Made by a program: the position numbers and the translations under genes
The notes under the pieces: generated by a model
Database searches by the model: none
Seen by the model: only the letters and a program-made list of their open reading frames with translations
What the model was told of the DNA's origin: nothing
Assembly: GCA_023257055.1 (NCBI GenBank)
Contig: JALRDG010000139.1
Span: 1 to 6,472 of the forward strand
Reading direction: 5' to 3'
From: Candidatus Saccharimonadia bacterium
GTDB taxonomy: Bacteria > Patescibacteriota > Saccharimonadia > Saccharimonadales > Saccharimonadaceae
DNA length: 6,472 bases
Part shown: piece by piece, positions 1 through 6,236 of the stretch
Position numbering within the stretch: position 1 is the first letter of the stretch
How the letters are laid out: every line of letters starts with the position of its first letter

Positions 1-2
1 AA

Positions 3-1004
3 TATAACATTGCCAAGAAGGGGTATGACAGCCCAAGTGCTATTCAGGATCAGGCAATTCCACATATCGTTGCTGGCCGTGATGTTATTGGCCTCGCAAA
101 CACCGGTACTGGTAAGACGGCGGCCTTTTTGCTGCCGATCATCGAACGCCAAAGTGGCATTACGCTTCGCCCAAGCGTACTGATCGTAGCGCCAACTCGT
201 GAACTTGCCCAGCAAATTGATGAGCAGTTCCGGGAATTCTCTAAAGGTATGCAATTGTATTCTGCGCTTGTCGTTGGTGGTATGAACGTTGATCGCCAGA
301 TCCGCGAATTAAAGCGCCGACCACATCTTATTATTGGTACGCCAGGTCGCCTTAAAGATCTTCTTGAGCGCCGAGTCTTGCAAATGAAGAACATGACGAC
401 ACTCGTTCTTGACGAGGCAGACCGTATGCTCGACATGGGATTCTTGCCAGATATTCGTACGCTCGTCGGTGCAATGCCGAAAGAACGACAAACACTATTC
501 TTTAGTGCGACCATCACGCCAGAAATTGAAGCGTTAACCGGAAGCTTCCTGAACGACCCCGTGACCGTCTCTGTCCGTACGTCAGAAACCAGCGATCACG
601 TTGAGCAAGACGTTATTGAGGCACGTGATAAGACCCACAAGGTGGAAATTCTTACTAATCTGCTAACCAACGAAGAGTACGAAAAGGTTCTGGTTTTTGG
701 TGAGACGAAGTTTGGCGTACAGCGTTTGAGTGACCACCTTAGTAATAGTGGTATCTCATCTGTTGCTATCCACGGTAATAAAAATCAGGCACAACGCACG
801 AAAGCTTTGAAGCAATTTCGTGACAATCATGCTCGTGTGATGGTGGCGACCGACGTTGCAGCTCGTGGACTTGATATTCCGAACGTTTCGCACGTGATTA
901 ACTTCGATACCCCGCAGACCTATGAAGACTACGTACACCGTATCGGCCGAACTGGCCGTGGTGGTGCAAGCGGTAAAGCACATACCTTTATCGACCCACG
1001 TTAA
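3..1004 (+). CDS. DEAD-box ATP-dependent RNA helicase (5' partial)
   Basis: An ATP-dependent RNA helicase that would remodel RNA duplexes or RNA-protein complexes in the cytoplasm. The reading frame is open to the left edge, so the true start lies outside the window; 333 residues are visible. In order: Q motif (GYDSPSAIQDQAIP, fragment residues 7-20), Walker A (ANTGTGKT, 32-39), PTREL (64-68), GG and TPGR motifs, Walker B DEAD (137-140), SAT (168-170), then the RecA2 domain with VATDVAARGLD and HRIGRTGR (from 312). All ATPase and RNA-binding motifs are intact. The protein stops about 12 residues after motif VI, without the last helix normally completing RecA2 and without the basic tail of RhlE, DeaD or CshA types, so I give no specific symbol. 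A strong terminator follows the stop codon, so it is probably the last gene of its transcript. Confidence 0.95.
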   Translation, partial: YNIAKKGYDSPSAIQDQAIPHIVAGRDVIGLANTGTGKTAAFLLPIIERQSGITLRPSVLIVAPTRELAQQIDEQFREFSKGMQLYSALVVGGMNVDRQIRELKRRPHLIIGTPGRLKDLLERRVLQMKNMTTLVLDEADRMLDMGFLPDIRTLVGAMPKERQTLFFSATITPEIEALTGSFLNDPVTVSVRTSETSDHVEQDVIEARDKTHKVEILTNLLTNEEYEKVLVFGETKFGVQRLSDHLSNSGISSVAIHGNKNQAQRTKALKQFRDNHARVMVATDVAARGLDIPNVSHVINFDTPQTYEDYVHRIGRTGRGGASGKAHTFIDPR

Positions 1005-1012
1005 CATATCTT

Positions 1013-1051
1013 ATATAAAACACCTCGTCGTCATGACGAGGTGTTTTATAT
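1013..1051 (+). terminator. Intrinsic terminator after the helicase gene, possibly bidirectional
   Basis: A perfect hairpin starts 8 nt after the helicase stop. The arms 1013-1029 and 1035-1051 pair over 17 bp, with a GC-rich core (CACCTCGTC/GACGAGGTG), and the loop is GTCAT at 1030-1034. The core is flanked by an A tract on the left and a T tract (TTTT, 1044-1047) on the right, so an RNA from either strand would have a stem followed by U residues. With the gatC promoter downstream, it separates the helicase transcript from the gat operon. Confidence 0.9.
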
Positions 1052-1111
1052 GGGCACAATTAAAGTCCTCATTGATGCCGGCGATGGATGGGTGACTATA
1101 GAGTAAACTGT

Positions 1112-1126
1112 GTCTTAAGACGCGTC
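1112..1126. promoter_or_regulatory. Two overlapping palindromes upstream of the gatC promoter
   Basis: GTCTTAAGAC (1112-1121) is a perfect 10-bp palindrome, and GACGCGTC (1119-1126) is a perfect 8-bp palindrome sharing its GAC. They end about 9 bp before the candidate -35 box. This could be a binding site for a dimeric regulator of the gat operon. The arms are short and chance is a real alternative, so the functional reading is only a suggestion. Confidence 0.25.
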
Positions 1127-1134
1127 AAATGAAG

Positions 1135-1169
1135 TTATAAAACTTTCAGATGTAGCGTATAATAATTCT
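1135..1169 (+). promoter_or_regulatory. Promoter of the gatCAB-nudix-galU operon, predicted leaderless
   Basis: A consensus -10 hexamer TATAAT lies at 1158-1163. A weak -35 candidate, TTATAA at 1135-1140, gives a 17-bp spacer. No extended -10 TG is present. Transcription would start 6-7 nt after the -10 box, at or within a base of the gatC ATG (1170). The sequence between the -10 and the ATG is AATTCT, with no Shine-Dalgarno-like purine run, so the first gene probably has no 5' leader. The -10 match and its position are seen directly; the start site is inferred. Confidence 0.7.
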
Positions 1170-1460
1170 ATGACCAATATCACTAGAGACGATGTGCTTC
1201 ATCTGGCACAGCTAAGTAGTTTGCAGCTCGCGGACGACGAAATAGATGCATTGAAAGACGATTTGAGTAACATTGTTGGGTATATCGAGCAGCTTTCTGA
1301 GCTCGATACTGAAGGCGTGGGGCCGACGTACCAAGTAACGGGCCTACAGAATGTATGGCGCGAAGACACGGTAGATGATGGAGGCGTGGGAAGAGAAACG
1401 CTACTTGCGTTAGCGCCTGATCAACACGACTTTCAAGTGAAAGTGCCGAAGGTATTATAG
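1170..1460 (+). CDS. gatC: Aspartyl/glutamyl-tRNA amidotransferase subunit C (GatC)
   Basis: Small subunit of the GatCAB amidotransferase, which converts Glu-tRNA(Gln) to Gln-tRNA(Gln) and in many bacteria Asp-tRNA(Asn) to Asn-tRNA(Asn). GatC wraps around the GatA-GatB interface and stabilises the complex. The 96 residues match the usual family length. The N-terminal pattern (DDVLHLAQLSSLQLADDEI, residues 7-25) is the typical GatC first helix, followed by the second-helix segment IVGYIEQLSELDTEGV and the extended C-terminal part with WREDTV. The ATG at 1170 gives exactly the family N-terminus and lies at the predicted transcription start, so translation probably begins without a leader. The TAG stop is one nucleotide before the gatA ATG, as expected for a co-translated complex. 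Confidence 0.95.
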   Translation: MTNITRDDVLHLAQLSSLQLADDEIDALKDDLSNIVGYIEQLSELDTEGVGPTYQVTGLQNVWREDTVDDGGVGRETLLALAPDQHDFQVKVPKVL

Positions 1461-1461
1461 T

Positions 1462-2835
1462 ATGACGAAAATTAGTGATTACAGGGGCCACACTGCTCGC
1501 GAGAATGTCGAACGAGCGCTAGAGAAAGCAAAGTCTGTCGAAGAGTATAATGCGCTTCTGAGTTTAACCGAAGTGCGTGCGCTTGAGCGAGCCGACATGG
1601 TAGACCGCGGGGAAATCACCGGTCGCCTGGCTGGCGTTCCGTTTGTCGTAAAAGATAATTTCTTAGCATTTGGCGCGCCTACTACGGCCGCAAGTAAAAT
1701 GTTAGCTAACTTCAACGCACCACTGCAGGCGACGGCGGTCGAAAAGCTCGAAGCCGAAGGTGCTATTTGCATAGGAAAGGCGAACCTTGACGCTTTTGCG
1801 CATGGCGGAAGTACGGAGAACTCGGCATATGGACCGACAAAAAACGCCTACGATACGGCAAGAGTTGCCGGTGGAAGTAGCGGCGGATCGGCGGTCATTA
1901 CCGCACTTGACGTTGTCCCATTTGCACTCGGCACCGATACAGGTGGTTCTATTCGCCAGCCGGCAAGCTTTAATGGTGTCGTTGGCGTAAAGCCGACATA
2001 CGGCTCGGTAAGTCGCTACGGCGTCGTGGCAATGGCGAGCAGTACGGATACGATCGGCTGCTTTGCGACGACAGCAGCTGACGCACAACTTGTCATGGAG
2101 GTTATGGCTGGTCGCGATGATAAAGACATGACGACCTTACATGAGGATTTTTATGGTGCCGAGCAAGTAAAGCCTGGCCAAAAAATCGGCCTTATCAAGC
2201 AGTTTATGGGCGAAGGCACTGACCAAGAAGTTCGTGAAAAGATTCTAGCATATGCGGAAAAATTACGTGCAGCGGGTCATGCAGTCGAAGAAGTTGATCT
2301 TCCAATCGTAAAACATACGCTGGCGATGTACTACATTATCGTTCCGGCAGAGATTAGTAGTAATCTGGCTCGATATGACGGCATCCGCTATGGCTATCGA
2401 GCTGAAGGTGTACGGACGCTGACAGAACTGTACGGACGCAGCCGTGACGAAGGATTTGTGACCGAAAACAAACGGCGAATTATGATTGGCAGCTACGTGC
2501 TTTCAAGCGGCTTTTTCGATGCATATTATCAGCAAGCACAGAAGGCGCGCACGTTACTGATTCGGGAGTATGACGAACTATTCGAAACATACGATGCATT
2601 AATTGGTCCAACCGCGCCAACTCCGGCGTTTGGCATTGGTGAAAACACCAACGACCCGATTAAAATGTATCTTGCCGATATCATGACCGTACCGCCAAGT
2701 CTCGCTGGACTTCCAGCTATTAGCGTGCCAGCCGGAGTTTCTCAAAGCGGACTACCGATTGGGGTGCAAATTATTGGGCCAATGAAAAGTGATGCACGGC
2801 TGCTTGCGCTTGCCGACAGTCAGGAGGAGAAATAA
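1462..2835 (+). CDS. gatA: Aspartyl/glutamyl-tRNA amidotransferase subunit A (GatA)
   Basis: Glutaminase subunit of GatCAB: it hydrolyses glutamine and delivers ammonia through a channel to GatB. It belongs to the amidase signature family. The Ser-cisSer-Lys triad is intact: Lys64 in VVKDN, cis-Ser139 in GGSSGGS, and nucleophile Ser163 in GTDTGGSIRQPA. The spacings of 75 and 24 residues equal those I recall for characterised GatA. The Tyr-rich segment near residue 310 (GIRYGYRAE) and the later SYVLSSGFFDAYYQQAQKAR are also typical. A weak AAGG ribosome site at 1449-1452 lies in the gatC tail. At 457 residues it is shorter than the usual 480-490: after GVQIIGP it ends in SDARLLALADSQEEK and lacks the usual last helix and tail. 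The final codons also carry the ribosome site of the next gene. Confidence 0.96.
   Translation: MTKISDYRGHTARENVERALEKAKSVEEYNALLSLTEVRALERADMVDRGEITGRLAGVPFVVKDNFLAFGAPTTAASKMLANFNAPLQATAVEKLEAEGAICIGKANLDAFAHGGSTENSAYGPTKNAYDTARVAGGSSGGSAVITALDVVPFALGTDTGGSIRQPASFNGVVGVKPTYGSVSRYGVVAMASSTDTIGCFATTAADAQLVMEVMAGRDDKDMTTLHEDFYGAEQVKPGQKIGLIKQFMGEGTDQEVREKILAYAEKLRAAGHAVEEVDLPIVKHTLAMYYIIVPAEISSNLARYDGIRYGYRAEGVRTLTELYGRSRDEGFVTENKRRIMIGSYVLSSGFFDAYYQQAQKARTLLIREYDELFETYDALIGPTAPTPAFGIGENTNDPIKMYLADIMTVPPSLAGLPAISVPAGVSQSGLPIGVQIIGPMKSDARLLALADSQEEK
2822..2827 (+). promoter_or_regulatory. Strong Shine-Dalgarno AGGAGG inside the gatA 3' end
   Basis: AGGAGG at 2822-2827 lies 10 nt before the ATG at 2838 and is read in gatA as part of the Gln-Glu-Glu codons of its last residues. 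It settles the start of the next gene and suggests that gene is translated efficiently rather than only by coupling to gatA. Confidence 0.85.
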
Positions 2836-2837
2836 AT

Positions 2838-3257
2838 ATGGACGAATCAGTATTACTATTTTTTGCAGCATTGTTGATTGTCGCGGCACTTCTGTTTGCA
2901 GCAATGACACTCACTCGCCGCGGAACTGATCATCTCGATCAAGACAAGTATCGTAGCCGATGGATGGCAATCGAACAGAAATTCGAGCGGGACAATAGTG
3001 CGACATTCCCGCTAGCGGTTATTTATGCTGATAAACTTGTCGATGCAGCTCTTCGTGAACGTGGCTTCAAGGGTGAGACGATGGGGGAGCGAATGAAGAA
3101 CGCCGCTGCCGCTTGGTCAAATGCCAATGCGATCTGGACGGCGCACAAATTACGCAATCGTTTGGCGCATGAGGCGGATGCCGAGGTAAACTATGACGAA
3201 ACGCGGCGCGCCCTGGCAGGTTTCAAACAGGCATTAAAAGACCTGGGAGCGATATAA
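2838..3257 (+). CDS. Membrane-anchored HEPN-like protein of unknown function within the gat operon
   Basis: A 139-residue protein without a certain function. Residues 5-24 form one hydrophobic helix followed by TRR, which suggests an N-terminal anchor with the rest in the cytoplasm. The soluble part is predicted all-helical: about 57-76 (LAVIYADKLVDAALRERG), 81-92, 94-110 and 120-136. The third helix ends in HKLRNRLAHE, containing Arg106-Asn107-x3-His111-Glu112. This is the R-N/D-x3-H pattern of HEPN domains, which often act as RNases or nucleotide-binding modules. I recall similar small CPR proteins with 'RNRxxHE' but cannot name a family. It starts 2 nt after gatA and its TAA stop overlaps the gatB ATG by one base, so it is made together with both amidotransferase subunits. 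A role in tRNA or GatCAB biology is only inferred. It could instead be a structural HEPN fold without catalysis. Confidence 0.85.
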   Translation: MDESVLLFFAALLIVAALLFAAMTLTRRGTDHLDQDKYRSRWMAIEQKFERDNSATFPLAVIYADKLVDAALRERGFKGETMGERMKNAAAAWSNANAIWTAHKLRNRLAHEADAEVNYDETRRALAGFKQALKDLGAI

Positions 3258-4768
3258 TGACCGCACAAGATATTCTCGATTCATACGAAATGACGATCGG
3301 CATTGAATGCCATGTGCAGCTAGCGACAAAAACAAAGCTTTTTAGTTCAGCAGATAACAACGCCCGTGACGCTGCGCCAAATACTATGACGCACCCGATT
3401 GACTTCGGGTTGCCTGGCATGTTGCCGGTACTCAATAAAACGGCAGTCGATCTTGCTATCAAGGCAGGTAAGGCACTTAACAGTAAAGTTGCAAACGTCA
3501 GCCGTTTTGATCGCAAGCATTATTTTTACCCTGATTTGCCGAAAGGGTATCAGACGAGCCAGATGTACGAGCCTATCATCTTGGCTGGATATATCGATGC
3601 GCCGCTTGAAAACGGTGAGTCTGTGCGTGTTCGGATTCATCACGCCCATATGGAAGAAGATGCAGGAAAATTGACACACCATAGTGACCATAGCTTGGTG
3701 GATCTAAACCGTGCTGGTACGCCATTAATTGAAATTGTATCGGAACCGGATATTCATTCCGCCGAGGCGGCAAAAGCGTACGCGACTGAGTTATATCGAC
3801 TGATGACGTATGCGGGCGTGACACACGGCGATCTTTATCATGGAAATATGCGCTTCGACGTTAATATTTCTGTCGCGAAAAAAGGAGCCACAGAGCTCGG
3901 GAAGCGAGCGGAGGTAAAGAACCTTAACTCGTTCCGTAGTGTCGAAAAGGCGGCAGAATACGAATTCCGTCGTCAAGTTGCACTACTGGAGGCTGGTGAA
4001 CGAGTCGTTCAGGAAACGCGCGGCTGGGATGACGCAAAGCAGGTAACTAACAGTCAACGATCAAAGGAAGACGCACAGGATTACCGATATATGCCCGATG
4101 CAGATATTCCGCCAATCGTTCTTACGGACGAATATATTGCTGAAGTACAAAAAGAAGTACCAACTTTACCGTACGAGTATCGTGAAATTTTTTCAGCTTT
4201 AGATGTCGATAGATCTGTAATCGGAGTATTGCTGTCTAATCAAGACATTGCAAAATTAATGCTGCAGGTAGTCAAAAGTGACAAATCTACAGGTCATCAT
4301 GCTGAAATAATCGCAAATCTCTTTACTAGAATAAAGCCGCACGATCCTGATACATCAAACGAAAGCGGTGATCCCGAGAATAAAGCAATCGGACTTTTAG
4401 TGTCGCAGCACGCGGAGAGTCATGGCGATGGGAAAATTATTGCAGATTTTATTGATGTAGCAACAATGTTTAATAATGAAGAAATATCTTCTAACGCAGC
4501 AGAAACCATCTTTTTATCAATTTTGAACGGTGAAACAGATCCTCGGCAAATTGCCGAAGCTCAAAACCTTTTGCAGGTAAGTGATGAAGGCGAAATTGCC
4601 AAAATTGTTGATGAGGTTTTGGCGGACCCGGCGAGCGCTCGCTCACTCGAAGATATACGTGCTGGCAAGGATAAAGCAATCGGCTACTTAGTTGGCCAGG
4701 TTATGAAGAAATCGCAAGGTAAGGCAAATCCAGCCTTGGCGCAAAAACTTATCCGCGAAAGATTGTAG
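3257..4768 (+). CDS. gatB: Aspartyl/glutamyl-tRNA amidotransferase subunit B (GatB)
   Basis: The tRNA-binding and kinase subunit of GatCAB: it phosphorylates the side chain of Glu (or Asp) on the mischarged tRNA, then amidates it with ammonia from GatA. The N-terminal cradle domain shows IGIECHVQL (14-22, Glu17 and His19), SRFDRKHYFYPDLPKGYQ, HMEEDAGK (131-138), LVDLNRAGTPLIEIVSEPD (147-165), KNLNSFRSVE (221-230) and QDYRYMPDADIPP (274-286). The C-terminal helical/YqeY-like tail ends with GKDKAIGYLVGQVMKKSQGKANPAL, typical of GatB. At 503 residues it is slightly longer than the usual 475-480; the extra length appears to be in the linker near 345-400. Where most GatB proteins have MEEG or MEKG, this one has LYHG (193-196). 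A GGGAG ribosome site at 3245-3249 and the TAATG overlap with the preceding gene fix the start. Confidence 0.96.
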   Translation: MTAQDILDSYEMTIGIECHVQLATKTKLFSSADNNARDAAPNTMTHPIDFGLPGMLPVLNKTAVDLAIKAGKALNSKVANVSRFDRKHYFYPDLPKGYQTSQMYEPIILAGYIDAPLENGESVRVRIHHAHMEEDAGKLTHHSDHSLVDLNRAGTPLIEIVSEPDIHSAEAAKAYATELYRLMTYAGVTHGDLYHGNMRFDVNISVAKKGATELGKRAEVKNLNSFRSVEKAAEYEFRRQVALLEAGERVVQETRGWDDAKQVTNSQRSKEDAQDYRYMPDADIPPIVLTDEYIAEVQKEVPTLPYEYREIFSALDVDRSVIGVLLSNQDIAKLMLQVVKSDKSTGHHAEIIANLFTRIKPHDPDTSNESGDPENKAIGLLVSQHAESHGDGKIIADFIDVATMFNNEEISSNAAETIFLSILNGETDPRQIAEAQNLLQVSDEGEIAKIVDEVLADPASARSLEDIRAGKDKAIGYLVGQVMKKSQGKANPALAQKLIRERL

Positions 4769-4772
4769 GTGT

Positions 4773-5324
4773 ATGGAAAGCTGGAAGAAGATAGCACCCG
4801 ACGAAGAAATTAAAGTCGGTTGGCGACGCCTTGTTAAAAAAACCTTCGAACAGCCTGACGGAGAGCCAGCCGAGTACGTGACAAAAGATAGAATGGGAAG
4901 CGTTTCTGGCGCCGTAATTGCGCTGACGACAGATAATAGAGTAGTTGTCGCGGAGCAGTTTCGCCCCGGTCCGGAAAAGATTATGCAAGAATTGCCCGGC
5001 GGAGGTGTTAATCCGGATGAGAATCATCAGAATGCTGTCATGCGTGAACTTCTCGAGGAAACGGGCTATACGAGTAGTGATGTAGTATCTCTCGGTACTG
5101 TATATAAGGATGCCTACACGAATACTATCAGTGAATATTACTTGGCACGCAATTGTGAGCAAACTGATCGGCAGTCGCTTGACGAAGGCGAATTTGTAAA
5201 CGTACGACTTATTGCGATTGACGAGCTGTTTGAAAATGCGCGTACTGCAAGAATGACTGATACTGAAGCGGTTTTTCTTGCGTATGAGCAGCTGAAAGCT
5301 ATAAATCAAAGGGAGGGACAGTAA
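4773..5324 (+). CDS. Nudix hydrolase, ADP-ribose pyrophosphatase-like
   Basis: A hydrolase that cleaves a nucleoside diphosphate linked to another group, probably ADP-ribose or a nucleotide sugar. The 183-residue length fits the ADPRase branch. The Nudix box is complete at residues 77-99 in the form G-x5-E-x7-REUxEExGU, with Glu83, Arg91, Glu92, Glu95 and Glu96 to bind the metals. Before it, VVVAEQFRPG (58-67) and the ELPGGG stretch (74-78) resemble the QYR...ELPAG features of ADP-ribose pyrophosphatases, as does the N-terminal strand pair before residue 45. The exact substrate cannot be read from sequence. It starts 4 nt after gatB with a weak ribosome site (GAAAGA, 4757-4762), so translation probably depends on coupling. 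Its TAA overlaps the next start codon. Its place before galU suggests nucleotide-sugar metabolism or housecleaning. Confidence 0.92.
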   Translation: MESWKKIAPDEEIKVGWRRLVKKTFEQPDGEPAEYVTKDRMGSVSGAVIALTTDNRVVVAEQFRPGPEKIMQELPGGGVNPDENHQNAVMRELLEETGYTSSDVVSLGTVYKDAYTNTISEYYLARNCEQTDRQSLDEGEFVNVRLIAIDELFENARTARMTDTEAVFLAYEQLKAINQREGQ

Positions 5325-6196
5325 TGGACGCACCAACAAAAGCAATCATCTGTGCAGCTGGATTGGGAACAAGATTTTTACCGCAGACAAAAGCAATGCC
5401 AAAAGAGATGCTCCCAATTATTAATCGTCCGGTTATCGAGCTGATTGTTCGTGAGGCGGTGGCTGCTGGCGTAACAGACATTATTATCGTGACCGGTATT
5501 ACAAAACGTGCGATTGAAGATCATTTTGATCGATCGAACGAGCTAGAGCAAGAGCTGCGAGATAAGGGGAAGAATGCCCTTGCCGAAGAAATTCAGGCAG
5601 TAGCCGACATGGCAAACTTTGTGTATGTACGACAAAAGGGTCTACCAAAGGGTAATGCGCGACCAATTTTGAATGCGCAGCATCTTGTGGATGGCGAGCC
5701 TTTCTATGTGTTCTTTGCTGATGATTTCTTTCGTAGTGAAGTGCCGCGAGCAGTGCAGCTTCGTGATGCGTACCTAGCAACCGGTAAGTCGGTGATATCT
5801 CTTATTGAGGTCGATAAAAAAGATGCCGATAAGTATGGTATGGCAGCAATTGGCGAAGAGAAAAGCGATACGTTGTTTCAAGTTAAAGAGCTCGTCGAAA
5901 AACCGGGCGAGGAAAAGACGCCAAGTACGTTTGCGTCAGTAGGAGGTTACCTACTAACACCAGACATTCTACCGATTATTGCGCAGGAAAAAGTTGGCAA
6001 GGGTGGCGAAATTACACTAGCGGATAGCATTAATGAACTTGCGCACACCGATGCGGTCTATGGAAAATTTATTGACGGGGTTTGGCATGACACTGGCGAT
6101 CCACTTAAGTACGTACAGGCAGTTGTCGACATGGCACTTGCCGACCCGTCGTACGGCCAGCAGCTTGAAGCCTACTTACGAGATCGATTATCGTAA
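5324..6196 (+). CDS. galU: UTP-glucose-1-phosphate uridylyltransferase (GalU family)
   Basis: A cytoplasmic enzyme making UDP-glucose and pyrophosphate from UTP and glucose-1-phosphate, a precursor for cell-surface glycans. The 290 residues match GalU. The nucleotide-binding N-terminus shows KAIICAAGLGTRFLP (6-20) and KAMPKEMLPI (23-32), followed by TDIIIVTGITKRAIEDHFDRS (51-71), the metal-site Asp pair in FADDFF (131-136), VEKPGEE (191-197), GGEITLADSI (227-236) and GVWHDTGDPLKY (252-263). In the segment after QKG (104-106) most GalU proteins have a Gly-Leu-Gly-His-Ala-like run, but here it reads LPKGNARPILNA; a related nucleotide-sugar pyrophosphorylase specificity is therefore possible. 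A strong GGAGG at 5312-5316, 7 nt before the ATG, and the TAATG overlap with the Nudix gene define the start. It is probably the last gene of the gat operon. Confidence 0.93.
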   Translation: MDAPTKAIICAAGLGTRFLPQTKAMPKEMLPIINRPVIELIVREAVAAGVTDIIIVTGITKRAIEDHFDRSNELEQELRDKGKNALAEEIQAVADMANFVYVRQKGLPKGNARPILNAQHLVDGEPFYVFFADDFFRSEVPRAVQLRDAYLATGKSVISLIEVDKKDADKYGMAAIGEEKSDTLFQVKELVEKPGEEKTPSTFASVGGYLLTPDILPIIAQEKVGKGGEITLADSINELAHTDAVYGKFIDGVWHDTGDPLKYVQAVVDMALADPSYGQQLEAYLRDRLS

Positions 6197-6218
6197 TATT
6201 GTGAAGTACGTCACAATA
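6197..6218. promoter_or_regulatory. CRP-like inverted repeat (TGTGA-N6-TCACA)
   Basis: Perfect 8-bp arms TATTGTGA (6197-6204) and TCACAATA (6211-6218) are separated by 6 bp (AGTACG). The core TGTGA-N6-TCACA equals the classical CRP half-site spacing. It directly follows the galU stop and its centre (6207.5) lies about 41.5 bp before the predicted start of the next transcript, the position of class II activators. A short hairpin is the alternative, but no U run follows, so it is a poor terminator. Whether this organism has a CRP-type regulator cannot be seen here. Confidence 0.45.
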
Positions 6219-6236
6219 ATGAAACAATACATGAAG

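Noticed and set aside
50..517. Open frame on the - strand opposite the helicase (155 codons)
   Set aside because: It mirrors a highly conserved helicase region; the Ser/Arg-rich translation is typical of an antisense shadow.
4544..4558. Inverted repeat TCGGCAAATTGCCGA inside gatB
   Set aside because: It is short, within coding sequence, without a U run or nearby start signal; chance is likely.
4631..4642. Perfect 12-bp palindrome GCGAGCGCTCGC inside gatB
   Set aside because: It lies in the conserved C-terminal coding region, encodes normal residues and has no regulatory context.
4749..5345. Long open frame on the - strand opposite the Nudix gene (198 codons)
   Set aside because: It fully overlaps a gene with an intact Nudix box, its translation has no recognisable domain, and it lacks a supporting ribosome site or promoter.
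6197..6218. The inverted repeat as a galU terminator
   Set aside because: The stem is AT-rich and only 8 bp, with no T tract after it; a protein-binding site fits better.
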